From positions 62,001 to 126,000 of the forward strand of contig JAGXFR010000049.1 in NCBI GenBank assembly GCA_024637155.1: a stretch of 64,000 bases of DNA. Reading direction: 5' to 3'. A model generated the notes under the pieces. It was given only the letters and a program-made list of their open reading frames with translations. It ran no database searches and had not been told where the DNA came from. The translations under genes and the position numbers were made by a program. The DNA is from Burkholderiaceae bacterium. GTDB taxonomy: Bacteria; Pseudomonadota; Gammaproteobacteria; Burkholderiales; Burkholderiaceae_E. This document shows, in pieces, positions 50,819 through 58,948 of this stretch (position 1 is the stretch's first letter; each line of letters starts with the position of its first letter).

Positions 50819-51436
50819 ATGCTGGATCGTGACGGCTACCGACCCAACGTGGGCATCATCCTGGTCAACGCAAGGAACGAGGTTTTCTGGGGCAAGCGGG
50901 TACGGGAGCATTCCTGGCAGTTTCCTCAAGGCGGCATCGACCGCGGAGAATCGCCCGAACAGGCGATGTACCGCGAATTGCACGAGGAGGTCGGGCTGAC
51001 CCGCGATCAGGTGCGCATCTTGGGGCGAACCCGTGACTGGCTGCGTTACGACGTTCCCGAACATTGGGTACGGCGCGAATGGCGCGGCCACTACCGGGGT
51101 CAAAAGCAAATCTGGTTTCTGCTGCAGCTGACCTGCCGCGACAGCGAGGTCGACCTGCGCGCGTCGGGGCGTCCCGAGTTCGATGCCTGGCGCTGGAACG
51201 AATACTGGGTGCCGCTCGACGTGGTGATCGAGTTCAAGCGCGAGGTCTATCGCAACGTGCTCCACGAGTTGTCGCGCTTCCTGAAGATGGAACCGCACGC
51301 CGGTTCGTTTCCCCCGGCACGCGGTCCCGGCACACGGCGTACCCGCATCGCTGCAGCCCGGCGCCAGCGCGCCGGCGCAGACCCTGCCGTGAATCTCGAC
51401 GGACAGGACAGCCCTTGCCGACCGGAGCAGCCATGA
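50819..51436 (+). CDS. rppH: RNA pyrophosphohydrolase
   Basis: RppH removes pyrophosphate from the 5' end of mRNAs and so starts RNase E decay. The 205-residue protein has [20 protein letters not shown] and a complete Nudix box [20 protein letters not shown] followed by VGL. The C-terminal extension after about residue 160 is basic and Arg-rich, longer than in E. coli. The start is ATG 50819. The CNP1-like gene begins in an ATGA overlap at its stop. Confidence 0.95.
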   Translation: MLDRDGYRPNVGIILVNARNEVFWGKRVREHSWQFPQGGIDRGESPEQAMYRELHEEVGLTRDQVRILGRTRDWLRYDVPEHWVRREWRGHYRGQKQIWFLLQLTCRDSEVDLRASGRPEFDAWRWNEYWVPLDVVIEFKREVYRNVLHELSRFLKMEPHAGSFPPARGPGTRRTRIAAARRQRAGADPAVNLDGQDSPCRPEQP

Positions 51437-51966
51437 GGCGAATGGCGGCCGCGCGACGCATGGGCAGGGCTCTGGTCACTGTCGCGACCCTCGCGCTTGC
51501 GGTGCTGCCGGCGCGGGCACAGTGGACGCAGGAAACGCTCGTGCCCGGCGTCGGGCTGCCGGTACCCATGCCCGCAACACCGCAAACGGCCGATCTCGTT
51601 GCCTTCGACATGAGCGCGGCGTCGCAAAACCGCTTCGCCATCGATCCGGCCAGCGTGCGCCCCGAGGGCACCCGTTTCGTGCGGCTGACCATGGTGGTGA
51701 CCAGTTCCGGCGGCGCATCCAATATTTCCTACGAGGCCTTCGACTGCGAGCGCTGGACGCACCGGCTGCTCGCAATCGGCCACGCCGATGGCAGCTGGCG
51801 ACCCGTGCCGGACGCGCAATGGCTCACGGTGCGCAACAGCGATCGCATCCTGCGCCAGCATCTGGTCGTGTTCAACGCCGCCTGCGAGGGCGGCAAGATT
51901 GCCGGCGACACGAAACGCATCGTGCGGCGACTCACCGCCCCGACCGACGAGCGCTTCCTGCGCTGA
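51433..51966 (+). CDS. CNP1-like exported protein
   Basis: This 177-residue protein has a signal peptide ([19 protein letters not shown]) and a mature CNP1-like domain with [40 protein letters not shown] and a late Cys in [12 protein letters not shown]. This betaproteobacterial family has no established function. The two conserved Cys may form a disulfide in the periplasm. The start overlaps the rppH stop, so the pair is probably translationally coupled. A strong hairpin follows 20 bases after the stop. Confidence 0.85.
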   Translation: MRRMAAARRMGRALVTVATLALAVLPARAQWTQETLVPGVGLPVPMPATPQTADLVAFDMSAASQNRFAIDPASVRPEGTRFVRLTMVVTSSGGASNISYEAFDCERWTHRLLAIGHADGSWRPVPDAQWLTVRNSDRILRQHLVVFNAACEGGKIAGDTKRIVRRLTAPTDERFLR

Positions 51967-51986
51967 GGCGCGCGCAGGCAGGCGCG

Positions 51987-52017
51987 CCGGGGCACCCGCC
52001 GCCGGCGGGTGCCCCGG
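51987..52017. terminator. Hairpin between convergent CNP1-like and dehydrogenase genes
   Basis: CCGGGGCACCCGCC pairs perfectly with GGCGGGTGCCCCGG over 14 bp around a 3-base loop. It ends directly at the stop codon of the minus-strand gene. No T-tract is present on either side, so it may block RNA decay or read-through for both convergent transcripts. Confidence 0.6.
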
Positions 52018-52953
52018 CTAGACGGGTGTCACCAGCGGTTTCCCCGCAAAGTACGCGGCGACGTTGTCGAGCACGATCTGTCCCATCGCGGTGCGGGTCG
52101 GCACCGTGGCACTCGCCTGATGGGGCTGCAGCACGACGTTCTCGAGCGCGATCAGCGCAGCAGGCACGCGCGGTTCGTCATTGAACACGTCCAGCCCGGC
52201 GCGCCCCAGCGCGCCCGACGAAAGCAGTTCGACGAGCGCTTCCTGATCGACCACCGAGCCGCGCGCGATGTTGACGAACACGCCCTGTGACCCGAGCGCC
52301 GTGAGCACCTCACGCGACACGACGCCCTGCGTCGCCGAGCCACCCGGACACGCCGCGATCAGCACGTCGGCCCACGTCGCCAGTCGCACCGGATCATCGA
52401 AGAAGGCGTAGTCGACGCCGTCGTTGCGCCGCGGATCGTGATACCCGATCTCGGTGTTGAAGCCGACGCAGCGCCGCGCGATCGCTCCTCCGATGCGCCC
52501 GAGCCCCAGGATGCCAATGCGCTTTCCCTGCAGGCTCGAGGTGAGCGGCATGGCGCCCTGCAACCAGCGCCCGTCGCGCACGAACCGGTCCCCGAAGGGG
52601 ATGCGGCGCACGGTGGCGAGCAGCAGCGCGAGCGCCATGTCGGCGACGTCCTCGGTAAGCACCTCGGGCGTGTTGCTGACGGCCACGCCGTGCGCGCGAC
52701 ACCATTCCACGTCGACCGCGTCGACCCCGACCGCGAAACAGGCCACCAGCTTGAGCCGCGGCAGCACCTGCATGATCTCCACCTCGACCCCGCGGCCGCC
52801 GCTGGTGACGATCACCTCACAGCGATCTACGAGCGAGGCCAGCATCGCCGGCTTGTCGGGTGCCTGCCAGTAGCGATGGCAGGTGTAGAGATTCTCGAGT
52901 TCGCGCTGCTTCGGCTCGAAAAACGGCCCAATCAGCAGGACGTCCGGTTTCAT
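52018..52953 (-). CDS. D-2-hydroxyacid dehydrogenase (NAD(P)-dependent)
   Basis: This 311-residue Rossmann enzyme belongs to the glyoxylate/hydroxypyruvate reductase group. It has a substrate-side Arg in CFAVGVDAVD-flanking sequence, IGILGLGRIGGAIARRCVGF as nucleotide motif, VNIARGSVVDQEALVELLSS with the catalytic Arg, and QPHQASATVPTR with the catalytic His. In this operon it could reduce the small 2-oxo product of sugar-acid cleavage or act as a side reductase. The start is ATG 52953 after GAGGGGAC, 13 bases past the hydrolase gene. Confidence 0.88.
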   Translation of the reverse strand: MKPDVLLIGPFFEPKQRELENLYTCHRYWQAPDKPAMLASLVDRCEVIVTSGGRGVEVEIMQVLPRLKLVACFAVGVDAVDVEWCRAHGVAVSNTPEVLTEDVADMALALLLATVRRIPFGDRFVRDGRWLQGAMPLTSSLQGKRIGILGLGRIGGAIARRCVGFNTEIGYHDPRRNDGVDYAFFDDPVRLATWADVLIAACPGGSATQGVVSREVLTALGSQGVFVNIARGSVVDQEALVELLSSGALGRAGLDVFNDEPRVPAALIALENVVLQPHQASATVPTRTAMGQIVLDNVAAYFAGKPLVTPV

Positions 52954-52966
52954 TGCGGTCCCCTCC

Positions 52967-53815
52967 TCACTTGGCAAAACGCACCACCTTCGCGCACTGC
53001 TCGCCCAGGCCCTCGATGCCCAGGGTCATCACGTCGCCTGGTTTGAGAAAGCGCGGCGGCTTCATCCCCGCCGCGACGCCCGGAGGCGTGCCGGTGGTGA
53101 TCACGTCGCCGGGATTCAGCGTCATGAAGTGGCTGACGTAGGAAACCAGCGCCGCGCAGTCGAACACCATCGTCCTGGTGTTGCCGCGCTGGCGTTTCTC
53201 GCCGTTCACGTCGAGCCACAGGTCGAGCTTCTGGGGATTCTTCACCTGGTCGGCGCTCAGCAGCCAGGGACCGATCGGACCGAAAGTGTCGCAGCCCTTG
53301 CCCTTGTCCCAGGTGCCGCCGCGCTCGAGCTGGTATTCGCGTTCGGACACGTCGTTCACCAGCACATAGCCGGCCACATGGGACAGCGCGTCCTTGCGGC
53401 TCACGTAACGCGCGCGCGTGCCGATCACGATGCCGAGTTCCACCTCGTAGTCGGTTTTCGTCGAGCCCTTGGGCAGCATCACATCGTCGTTGGGGCCCTG
53501 CATCGAGCTGAGCGTCTTCATGAACACCACCGGCTCCTTCGGAACCGCGGCGCCGACCTCGGCGGCATGGTCGGAGTAATTGAGTCCGATGGCGACGAAC
53601 TTGGTCGCGCCGGTGACCGGCACGCCCAGGCGCGGCTTCCCGCGCACCAGCGGCAGGCGCTCGGCCTTGAGTTTGGCGAGCCGCGCCATCACCGCCGGCG
53701 CGAGCTGGGCGGGACCGATGTCGGGAACGACTTTCGAGAGGTCGCGCAGTTTCCCTTCTGCGTCGATCAGGCCGGGCTTCTCCTTGCCGGGCTTTCCGTA
53801 GCGAACGAGTTTCAT
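52967..53815 (-). CDS. Fumarylacetoacetate hydrolase-family protein
   Basis: This 282-residue enzyme has the FAH fold: IGLNYSDHAAEVGAAVPKEP, VVFMKTLSSMQGPNDDVML and the metal-binding acidic DYEVELGIVIGTRARYVS. The GDTFGPIGPW-like block reads CDTFGPIGPWLL and the end GDVITTGTPPGVAAGMKPP. Members of this type include 2,4-diketo-3-deoxy-L-fuconate hydrolase and ureidoglycolate-lyase-like enzymes. With an SDR and a UxaA-type dehydratase nearby, C-C cleavage of a 2,4-diketo-3-deoxy sugar acid to pyruvate plus a hydroxy acid is the best guess. Confidence 0.88.
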   Translation of the reverse strand: MKLVRYGKPGKEKPGLIDAEGKLRDLSKVVPDIGPAQLAPAVMARLAKLKAERLPLVRGKPRLGVPVTGATKFVAIGLNYSDHAAEVGAAVPKEPVVFMKTLSSMQGPNDDVMLPKGSTKTDYEVELGIVIGTRARYVSRKDALSHVAGYVLVNDVSEREYQLERGGTWDKGKGCDTFGPIGPWLLSADQVKNPQKLDLWLDVNGEKRQRGNTRTMVFDCAALVSYVSHFMTLNPGDVITTGTPPGVAAGMKPPRFLKPGDVMTLGIEGLGEQCAKVVRFAK

Positions 53816-53897
53816 CAACGTCTCCTTGGTGGGTTGGATGGATTCGGATTCGATTGGCGCGGAAAGGATTGTGGCGCCGCGCCGTCGCAAACGGTGG

Positions 53898-54656
53898 TCA
53901 GATCGTCAGGCCCCCGTCGATCGTGAACAACTGCCCCGTGGCGAACGAGCTCTCCTCGCTCGCCAGGTAGACGACGATCGGGACGATCTCCTCGGGGCTC
54001 GCGATGCGTCCCATCGGCTGGCGCGCCGTGAACATCCGGCGCGCCTCCTTGATGTCGCCGAGCTGGCGCATGCGCTCGTGCAGGCTCGGGCTGTCCACCG
54101 TTCCGGGGCAGATTGCGTTGCAGCGGATGCCCTGGGCGACGTAATCGGCCGCGACCGACTTGGTGAGGCCGATCACCGCCGCCTTCGTCGTGCCATAGGC
54201 GAAGCGATTGGGCAGTCCCTTGATCGACGAGCACACGGACGCCATGTTGATGATCGAACCGGTGCCGGCCGAGAGCATCCCGGGCAGCGCAGCGCGAATG
54301 GTCGTGTACATCGAGCGCACGTTGATCGCGAAGCTGCGCTCCCACTCGGCCTCATCGGTCTCGAGGATCGTGCCCTGGTGCACGTAGCCGGCACAGTTGA
54401 AGAGCACGTCGAGCCGCTTCTGCGCACCGATCAGCCGCACCACCGCCGCCGGGTCCGTGACGTCGAGGGGTGCCGTCTCGAGCGGCGTGCCCGCTGCGCG
54501 GGCCTCGTCGGCGAGCGTGGCGAGCAGATCCTCGCGAATGTCGGTGGCGAGCACCTGCGCGCCATCGCGTGCGAGCGCCAGCGCCGCCGCGCGTCCCATT
54601 CCCTGTGCCGCCGCCGTCACGAGCACCCGCTTGCCCTGCACCCTGTCACCCATCAT
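53898..54656 (-). CDS. SDR dehydrogenase, 2-keto-3-deoxy-L-fuconate dehydrogenase-like
   Basis: This 252-residue short-chain dehydrogenase has VTAAAQGMGRAAALALAR, FNCAGYVHQGTILE, SIINMASVCSSIKGLPNRFA and the catalytic YGTTKAAVIGLTKSVAAD, then QGIRCNAICPGTVDSPSLHE. This string of motifs is shared by 2-keto-3-deoxy-L-fuconate dehydrogenases and BDH2-type enzymes. It would oxidise the 2-keto-3-deoxy acid for the FAH-type hydrolase. It begins in an ATGA overlap with the ABC exporter gene. Confidence 0.86.
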   Translation of the reverse strand: MMGDRVQGKRVLVTAAAQGMGRAAALALARDGAQVLATDIREDLLATLADEARAAGTPLETAPLDVTDPAAVVRLIGAQKRLDVLFNCAGYVHQGTILETDEAEWERSFAINVRSMYTTIRAALPGMLSAGTGSIINMASVCSSIKGLPNRFAYGTTKAAVIGLTKSVAADYVAQGIRCNAICPGTVDSPSLHERMRQLGDIKEARRMFTARQPMGRIASPEEIVPIVVYLASEESSFATGQLFTIDGGLTI

Positions 54657-56506
54657 TTCGCTCCCGCAAGAAGTGGTTCATCACTGCGTGCCGATTCCGT
54701 CCTTTCCCCGTCGACGCCTCGGCGCTGGTCGAATTGCAGCGCCGCGAGGCGCGCGTAGAGGCCGCCGCGTTCGAGCAGCTCGGCGTGGCTGCCGACATCG
54801 ACGACGCGTCCCCGGTCGAGCACCACGATCCGGTCGGCGCCGATCACCGTGGCCAGCCGGTGGGCGATCACGATCGTCGTGCGATCGCGCATCGCGCTGG
54901 CCAGCGCCTGCTGCACGGCGCGCTCGCTCTCGGCGTCGAGTGCGCTGGTCGCTTCGTCGAGCAGCAGCAGCGGCGCGTTCTTCAGCAGCGCCCGGGCGAT
55001 CGCGATGCGCTGGCGCTGTCCGCCGGAGAGCCGCACGCCGCGCTCGCCGAGGAAGCTCTGGTAGCCCTGCGGCAGGCGCTCGATGAACTCGTGGGCGCGC
55101 GCCGCATTCGCCGCAGCGATCACCTCCTCGTCGGAAGCATCGAGCCGCCCGTAGCGGATATTCTCCATCGCATTCGCGGAAAAGACCACGCTGTCCTGCG
55201 ACACCACCGCGATCGCGCCGCGCAGCGCCGCGAGATCCATCTCGCGCAGGTCGACCCCATCGAGCCGGATCGCCCCGGCGTCCGGGTCGCGAAAGCGCAG
55301 CAGCAGCTGGAACAAGGTGGACTTGCCGGCTCCGGAGGGACCGACCAGCGCCACCGTCTCGCCCGGGCGCACCGCCAGGTCGACGCCGTCGAGCGCGCGC
55401 TCCTGGGGCCGCGACGGGTAGTGGAAGACCACCGATTCGAGGCGCAGCGCGGCGCCGCCCGGCGAAGGCGCGACCGGCTGCACGCGCGCGCCCGAAACGA
55501 TGCTCGGCTCGGCTTCGAGCAGTTCCAGCAGCCGCTCGGTCGCACCGGCCGCGCGCTGGACGTCACCGAGCACCTCGGCGATGGCACCGGTCGAGCCGGC
55601 CACCAGTGCGGCGTAGAGGATGAACTGCGTGAGCAGGCCGGGCGTCATCCGCCCCTCGAGCACCATGTTGGCGCCCAGCCAGAGCACGAAGACGATGGCG
55701 CCGAACACGAGCACGATCACCAGCGCCGAGAGCAGCGCCCGGGCGCGGGTGCGCCGCACCGCCGCGGCGAACGCGGCATCAGTTGCCGCGGCGTAGCGCG
55801 CCGTCTCCAGGGACTCGCGCACGTAGGCCTGCACGACCTGGATCGCGTTGAGCGTCTCGCCGGCGAGTGCGCCGGTGTCCGCGAGCCGGTCCTGGCTTGT
55901 GCGCGACAGCCGCCGCACCCTGCGCCCCACCATGAGGATCGGCAGCACCACGAGCGCGAGCAGCCCGACGATGACCGAGGCGAGCTGCGGCGTGGTCACC
56001 ATCATCATCGTCACGCTGCCCACCAGGAGCAGCGCGTTGCGCAGACCCAGCGAGATGCTGCTGCCGATGAGCGTCTGGATCAACGTCGTGTCGGTGCTCA
56101 GCCGCGAGAGCACCTCGCCGGTGCGCAGCGTCTCGAAGAACCCCGGGTCCTGGAGCAGGACCTTGCGATAGACGGCGTCGCGCAGGTCGGTGGTGACGCG
56201 CTCGCCCAGCCACGAGACGAGGTAGAAACGCACCGCGGTGCCGATCGCCAGCACCACCGAAACGGCGAAGAGGGTCAGGAATACGCGATCGACCTGCTGC
56301 GGGCTGCGTCCGGCCTCGGGTCCCGCGAAGCCCAGATCGATCAGGTGGCGAAAGGCGGCCGGCACCGCGAGCGCGGCGGCGGCGGCCACCAGCAGCGCCA
56401 GCGCCGCGAAAAACAGGCGCATCCGATAGCGCGCGAGAAAGGGCACGAGTCCGCGCAGGACACGCAGCGCACTGCGCTGCCCGGCAGGCACCGGAGTTTC
56501 GCTCAT
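54653..56506 (-). CDS. ABC exporter, fused permease and ATPase (MsbA-like)
   Basis: This 617-residue half-transporter of the lipid/multidrug exporter type has six membrane helices in the first 320 residues (RMRLFFAALALLVAAAAALA as TM1). A nucleotide-binding domain follows with Walker A VGPSGAGKSTLFQLLLRF, signature VRLSGGQRQRIAIARALL and Walker B LLLLDEATSALDAESE, and the switch His in VIAHRLATV. Homologues next to GntR regulators occur widely, but the cargo is unknown. It is embedded between gntR and the SDR gene with 4-base overlaps on both sides, so it belongs to the same transcript. Confidence 0.92.
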   Translation of the reverse strand: MSETPVPAGQRSALRVLRGLVPFLARYRMRLFFAALALLVAAAAALAVPAAFRHLIDLGFAGPEAGRSPQQVDRVFLTLFAVSVVLAIGTAVRFYLVSWLGERVTTDLRDAVYRKVLLQDPGFFETLRTGEVLSRLSTDTTLIQTLIGSSISLGLRNALLLVGSVTMMMVTTPQLASVIVGLLALVVLPILMVGRRVRRLSRTSQDRLADTGALAGETLNAIQVVQAYVRESLETARYAAATDAAFAAAVRRTRARALLSALVIVLVFGAIVFVLWLGANMVLEGRMTPGLLTQFILYAALVAGSTGAIAEVLGDVQRAAGATERLLELLEAEPSIVSGARVQPVAPSPGGAALRLESVVFHYPSRPQERALDGVDLAVRPGETVALVGPSGAGKSTLFQLLLRFRDPDAGAIRLDGVDLREMDLAALRGAIAVVSQDSVVFSANAMENIRYGRLDASDEEVIAAANAARAHEFIERLPQGYQSFLGERGVRLSGGQRQRIAIARALLKNAPLLLLDEATSALDAESERAVQQALASAMRDRTTIVIAHRLATVIGADRIVVLDRGRVVDVGSHAELLERGGLYARLAALQFDQRRGVDGERTESARSDEPLLAGAK

Positions 56507-57210
56507 GGGGCCGATTGCAGTCCGTCGAAGTAGTGCTCGTGCTCGACGGCGATATTGCCGATCGCGTCAAAGATCGAGGCGAGGTGCTTGCGCATCGCGG
56601 CCGATGCCCCGGCGCCGTCCCCCGCACAAACGCGCTCGACGATGGCGCGGTGCTCGATCAGGCGCTGGCGCTGGCGTCGCGGATCGGCCAGCGCGATCCG
56701 GCGCAGCCGGTCGAGCTGCGCCTTCACCTCGTGGATCACCCCCCACGCGCTGCTGTGCCCCGAGATTGCGGCGAGCAACTCGTGCATCTGCTCGTCTGCC
56801 CGGAAGAATCCGGACGAATCCTCGGCATCGATCGCCTCCTGCTGCCGGGTGAGCGTCGCGATGAGCCGACTGCGCTCCGCCGGGCGAATCCGCTCGGCGG
56901 CCAGCTCGACGATCCGGCATTCGAGCGTCTGGCGGATGAACTGGCTGTCGCGCACGGCGCCCAGGTCGATGCGGGCGACGTAGGTGCCGACCTTGGGCAC
57001 CACTTCGACCAGTTGCTCCTCCTCGAGGCGCTTGAACGCCTCGCGCACGGGCGTGCGGCTCACGCCGTAATCCTGCGCGACGCGCACCTCCGAGAGCAGT
57101 TCACCGGGAACGAGTGCGACCGATACAATCCGCTCACGCAGGTCGTCGTAGATCTGGGGCGCCACCAGACGGCCCCGCCGGATCGGATTGCGTCGCACTG
57201 CGGTATTCAT
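56503..57210 (-). CDS. GntR-family regulator, FadR/FCD subfamily
   Basis: This 235-residue repressor-type regulator has an N-terminal winged helix (PQIYDDLRERIVSVALVPGE and GVSRTPVREAFKRLEEEQLV) and an all-helical FCD effector domain with acidic and His metal or carboxylate ligands (ADEQMHELLAAISGHSS, LIEHRAIVERVCAG). Such proteins release DNA on binding sugar acids. A perfect palindrome sits at its own start. It is divergent from dctP and overlaps the exporter gene, so it probably represses both arms of the locus. Confidence 0.92.
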   Translation of the reverse strand: MNTAVRRNPIRRGRLVAPQIYDDLRERIVSVALVPGELLSEVRVAQDYGVSRTPVREAFKRLEEEQLVEVVPKVGTYVARIDLGAVRDSQFIRQTLECRIVELAAERIRPAERSRLIATLTRQQEAIDAEDSSGFFRADEQMHELLAAISGHSSAWGVIHEVKAQLDRLRRIALADPRRQRQRLIEHRAIVERVCAGDGAGASAAMRKHLASIFDAIGNIAVEHEHYFDGLQSAP

Positions 57211-57212
57211 CC

Positions 57213-57222
57213 ATACTAGTAT
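57213..57222. promoter_or_regulatory. Operator-like palindrome for the GntR regulator
   Basis: ATACTAGTAT is a perfect 10-bp palindrome, extended as CATACTAGTATAC, directly before the gntR ATG and about 80 bases before dctP. Short A/T-rich palindromes of this size are usual for FCD-type GntR proteins. Binding would cover the gntR leader. Confidence 0.6.
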
Positions 57223-57303
57223 ACAAGGCCGGCGATCGAATCGGCATCTGCTGGTCCCGCTCCCTGACTTGCCCGGACCGTTCAACCGCATGGAGGAACA
57301 CCA

Positions 57304-58290
57304 ATGAAAGCCATTACCCTGATTCGCACCACGAGCGTGCTCACCGCGGCGCTCGTCGCGGTCGGCGCCGCCGCGCCCGCCGCCGCGCAGACCAAGCTCA
57401 AGTGGGCCCACGTCTACGAGACCTCCGAGCCGTTCCACACCTCCTCGGTGTGGGCCGCCGAGGAAATCCGCAAGCGCACCAATGGCAAGTACGACATTCA
57501 GGTCTTCCCGGCGTCGTCGCTCGGGAAGGAGACCGACATCAACCAGGGCCTGCAGCTGGGCACCATCGACATCATCATCTCGGGTCTTTCCTTCGCAGCG
57601 CGCAGCTTCCCGCGCATCGGGGTCAGCTATTACCCGTTCATCTTCCGCGACGCGGACCATGTTCTGAACTACGCCAAGAGCGACGTCTTCCGCGAACTCA
57701 CCGAGGGCTACCGCCAGAAGTCCGGTGCGCAGATCACGGCCGTCACGTACTACGGCGCGCGCCACTCGACGTCGAACAAGGACTTCAATGACTGCGCCGG
57801 GATGAAGAACCTGAAGATGCGCGTTCCCGATGCGCCGGCCTACACCGCGCTGCCCAGGTCGTGCGGCGCCAACGTGACGCCGATCGCGTTCGCCGAGGTC
57901 TACCTCGCGCTGCAAAACGGCACGGTCGACGCGCAGGAGAACCCGCTCACGACGATCGAGGCCAAGAAGTTCTACGAAGTGCAGAAGTACATCATCCTCA
58001 CCGGCCACATCCTCGACGCCCTCTCGACGCAGATCGGCGGGCACGTCTGGGCCAAGCTCTCCGACGCGGAGAAGAAGCTGTTTACCGAGGTGATGCAGCA
58101 GGCCGCCGCCCAAGCAACCGCGGAAATCAAGAAGCGCGAAGGCGAACTGGTCGATGAGTTCCGCAAGAAGGGACTCGTCGTGCATGCGGTCGAGCGCAAG
58201 AGCTTCCAGGATGCGGTCATGAAGACCGTGAGCCTCGAGTCGATGGGCTACACGAAGTCCGACTGGGACCGGATCCAGGCGATCAAGTAA
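57304..58290 (+). CDS. dctP: TRAP transporter substrate-binding protein
   Basis: This 328-residue periplasmic DctP-type protein has a signal peptide (SVLTAALVAVGAAAPAAAQ). The mature part starts KLKWAHVYETSEPFHTSSVW. The carboxylate-binding Arg region is LKMRVPDAPAYTALPRSCGA, followed by FAEVYLALQNGTVDAQENPL. It delivers a sugar acid or similar carboxylate to DctQM. The ATG follows GGAGGAACACCA. Its upstream region contains the GntR operator. It is the first gene of dctP-Q-M-uxaA. Confidence 0.94.
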   Translation: MKAITLIRTTSVLTAALVAVGAAAPAAAQTKLKWAHVYETSEPFHTSSVWAAEEIRKRTNGKYDIQVFPASSLGKETDINQGLQLGTIDIIISGLSFAARSFPRIGVSYYPFIFRDADHVLNYAKSDVFRELTEGYRQKSGAQITAVTYYGARHSTSNKDFNDCAGMKNLKMRVPDAPAYTALPRSCGANVTPIAFAEVYLALQNGTVDAQENPLTTIEAKKFYEVQKYIILTGHILDALSTQIGGHVWAKLSDAEKKLFTEVMQQAAAQATAEIKKREGELVDEFRKKGLVVHAVERKSFQDAVMKTVSLESMGYTKSDWDRIQAIK

Positions 58291-58314
58291 GCTTTGCACG
58301 AGGGGATCGGTGGC

Positions 58315-58878
58315 ATGAAGACGATCGACGAAGACGATTCCGGGCCCATCCTGGACGCCGAAGGTCACTTTCACGCCACCGACGCCCCGATCGAACTGCA
58401 TTCCTACCGCTTTGAGGACTGGTTCACGCTGGTGGTGTTCTGGGTGCTCATCTTCGTCGTCTTTTACCAGTTCTTCACGCGCTACGTCCTCTCCGATTCG
58501 GCCTCGTGGACCGAGGAGATCGCGCGCTATCTGCTCGTCGTCGTGACCTTTCTGGGGGCCTCGATGGCGGTGCGCAAGAACACGCACATCCACGTCGAAT
58601 TCCTCTACCGTTTCATTCCGGCGCGCGCGGGCCGCTGGGCCGCGACCTTCGTGGACGTGGTGCGCGTCACCTTCCTGTTCTACCTGACCTGGCTCGCCAT
58701 CGAACTGGTGCCGAAGATGCACAACCAGCAGATGACGGTGATCGATTTCCCGATGAGCTATGTGTACGGCTTTGTCGCCGCCGGAATCGCGCTGATGGCG
58801 ATGCGCTCCGTGCAGGTCGCGATCCGGCACTGGCGCCAGGGCTGGAGCCTGCTCGAACGGCCCGCGGAGGATTTCTGA
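58315..58878 (+). CDS. dctQ: TRAP transporter small permease
   Basis: This 187-residue membrane protein has four helices and the DctQ pattern: WFTLVVFWVLIFVVFYQFFT, SWTEEIARYLLVVVTFLGAS, and KNTHIHVEFLYRFIPARAGR. The N-terminus carries about 35 polar residues before TM1. The chosen ATG follows GAGGGGATC. It works with DctM and DctP in sodium- or proton-driven uptake. dctM follows after 70 bases. Confidence 0.92.
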   Translation: MKTIDEDDSGPILDAEGHFHATDAPIELHSYRFEDWFTLVVFWVLIFVVFYQFFTRYVLSDSASWTEEIARYLLVVVTFLGASMAVRKNTHIHVEFLYRFIPARAGRWAATFVDVVRVTFLFYLTWLAIELVPKMHNQQMTVIDFPMSYVYGFVAAGIALMAMRSVQVAIRHWRQGWSLLERPAEDF

Positions 58879-58948
58879 TGGTGGCAGTACGCGGCGCTTC
58901 GCACCCGGCGGCGTGCCGATCCGCCACGGCCCTCCCGGCGGGAACCCG

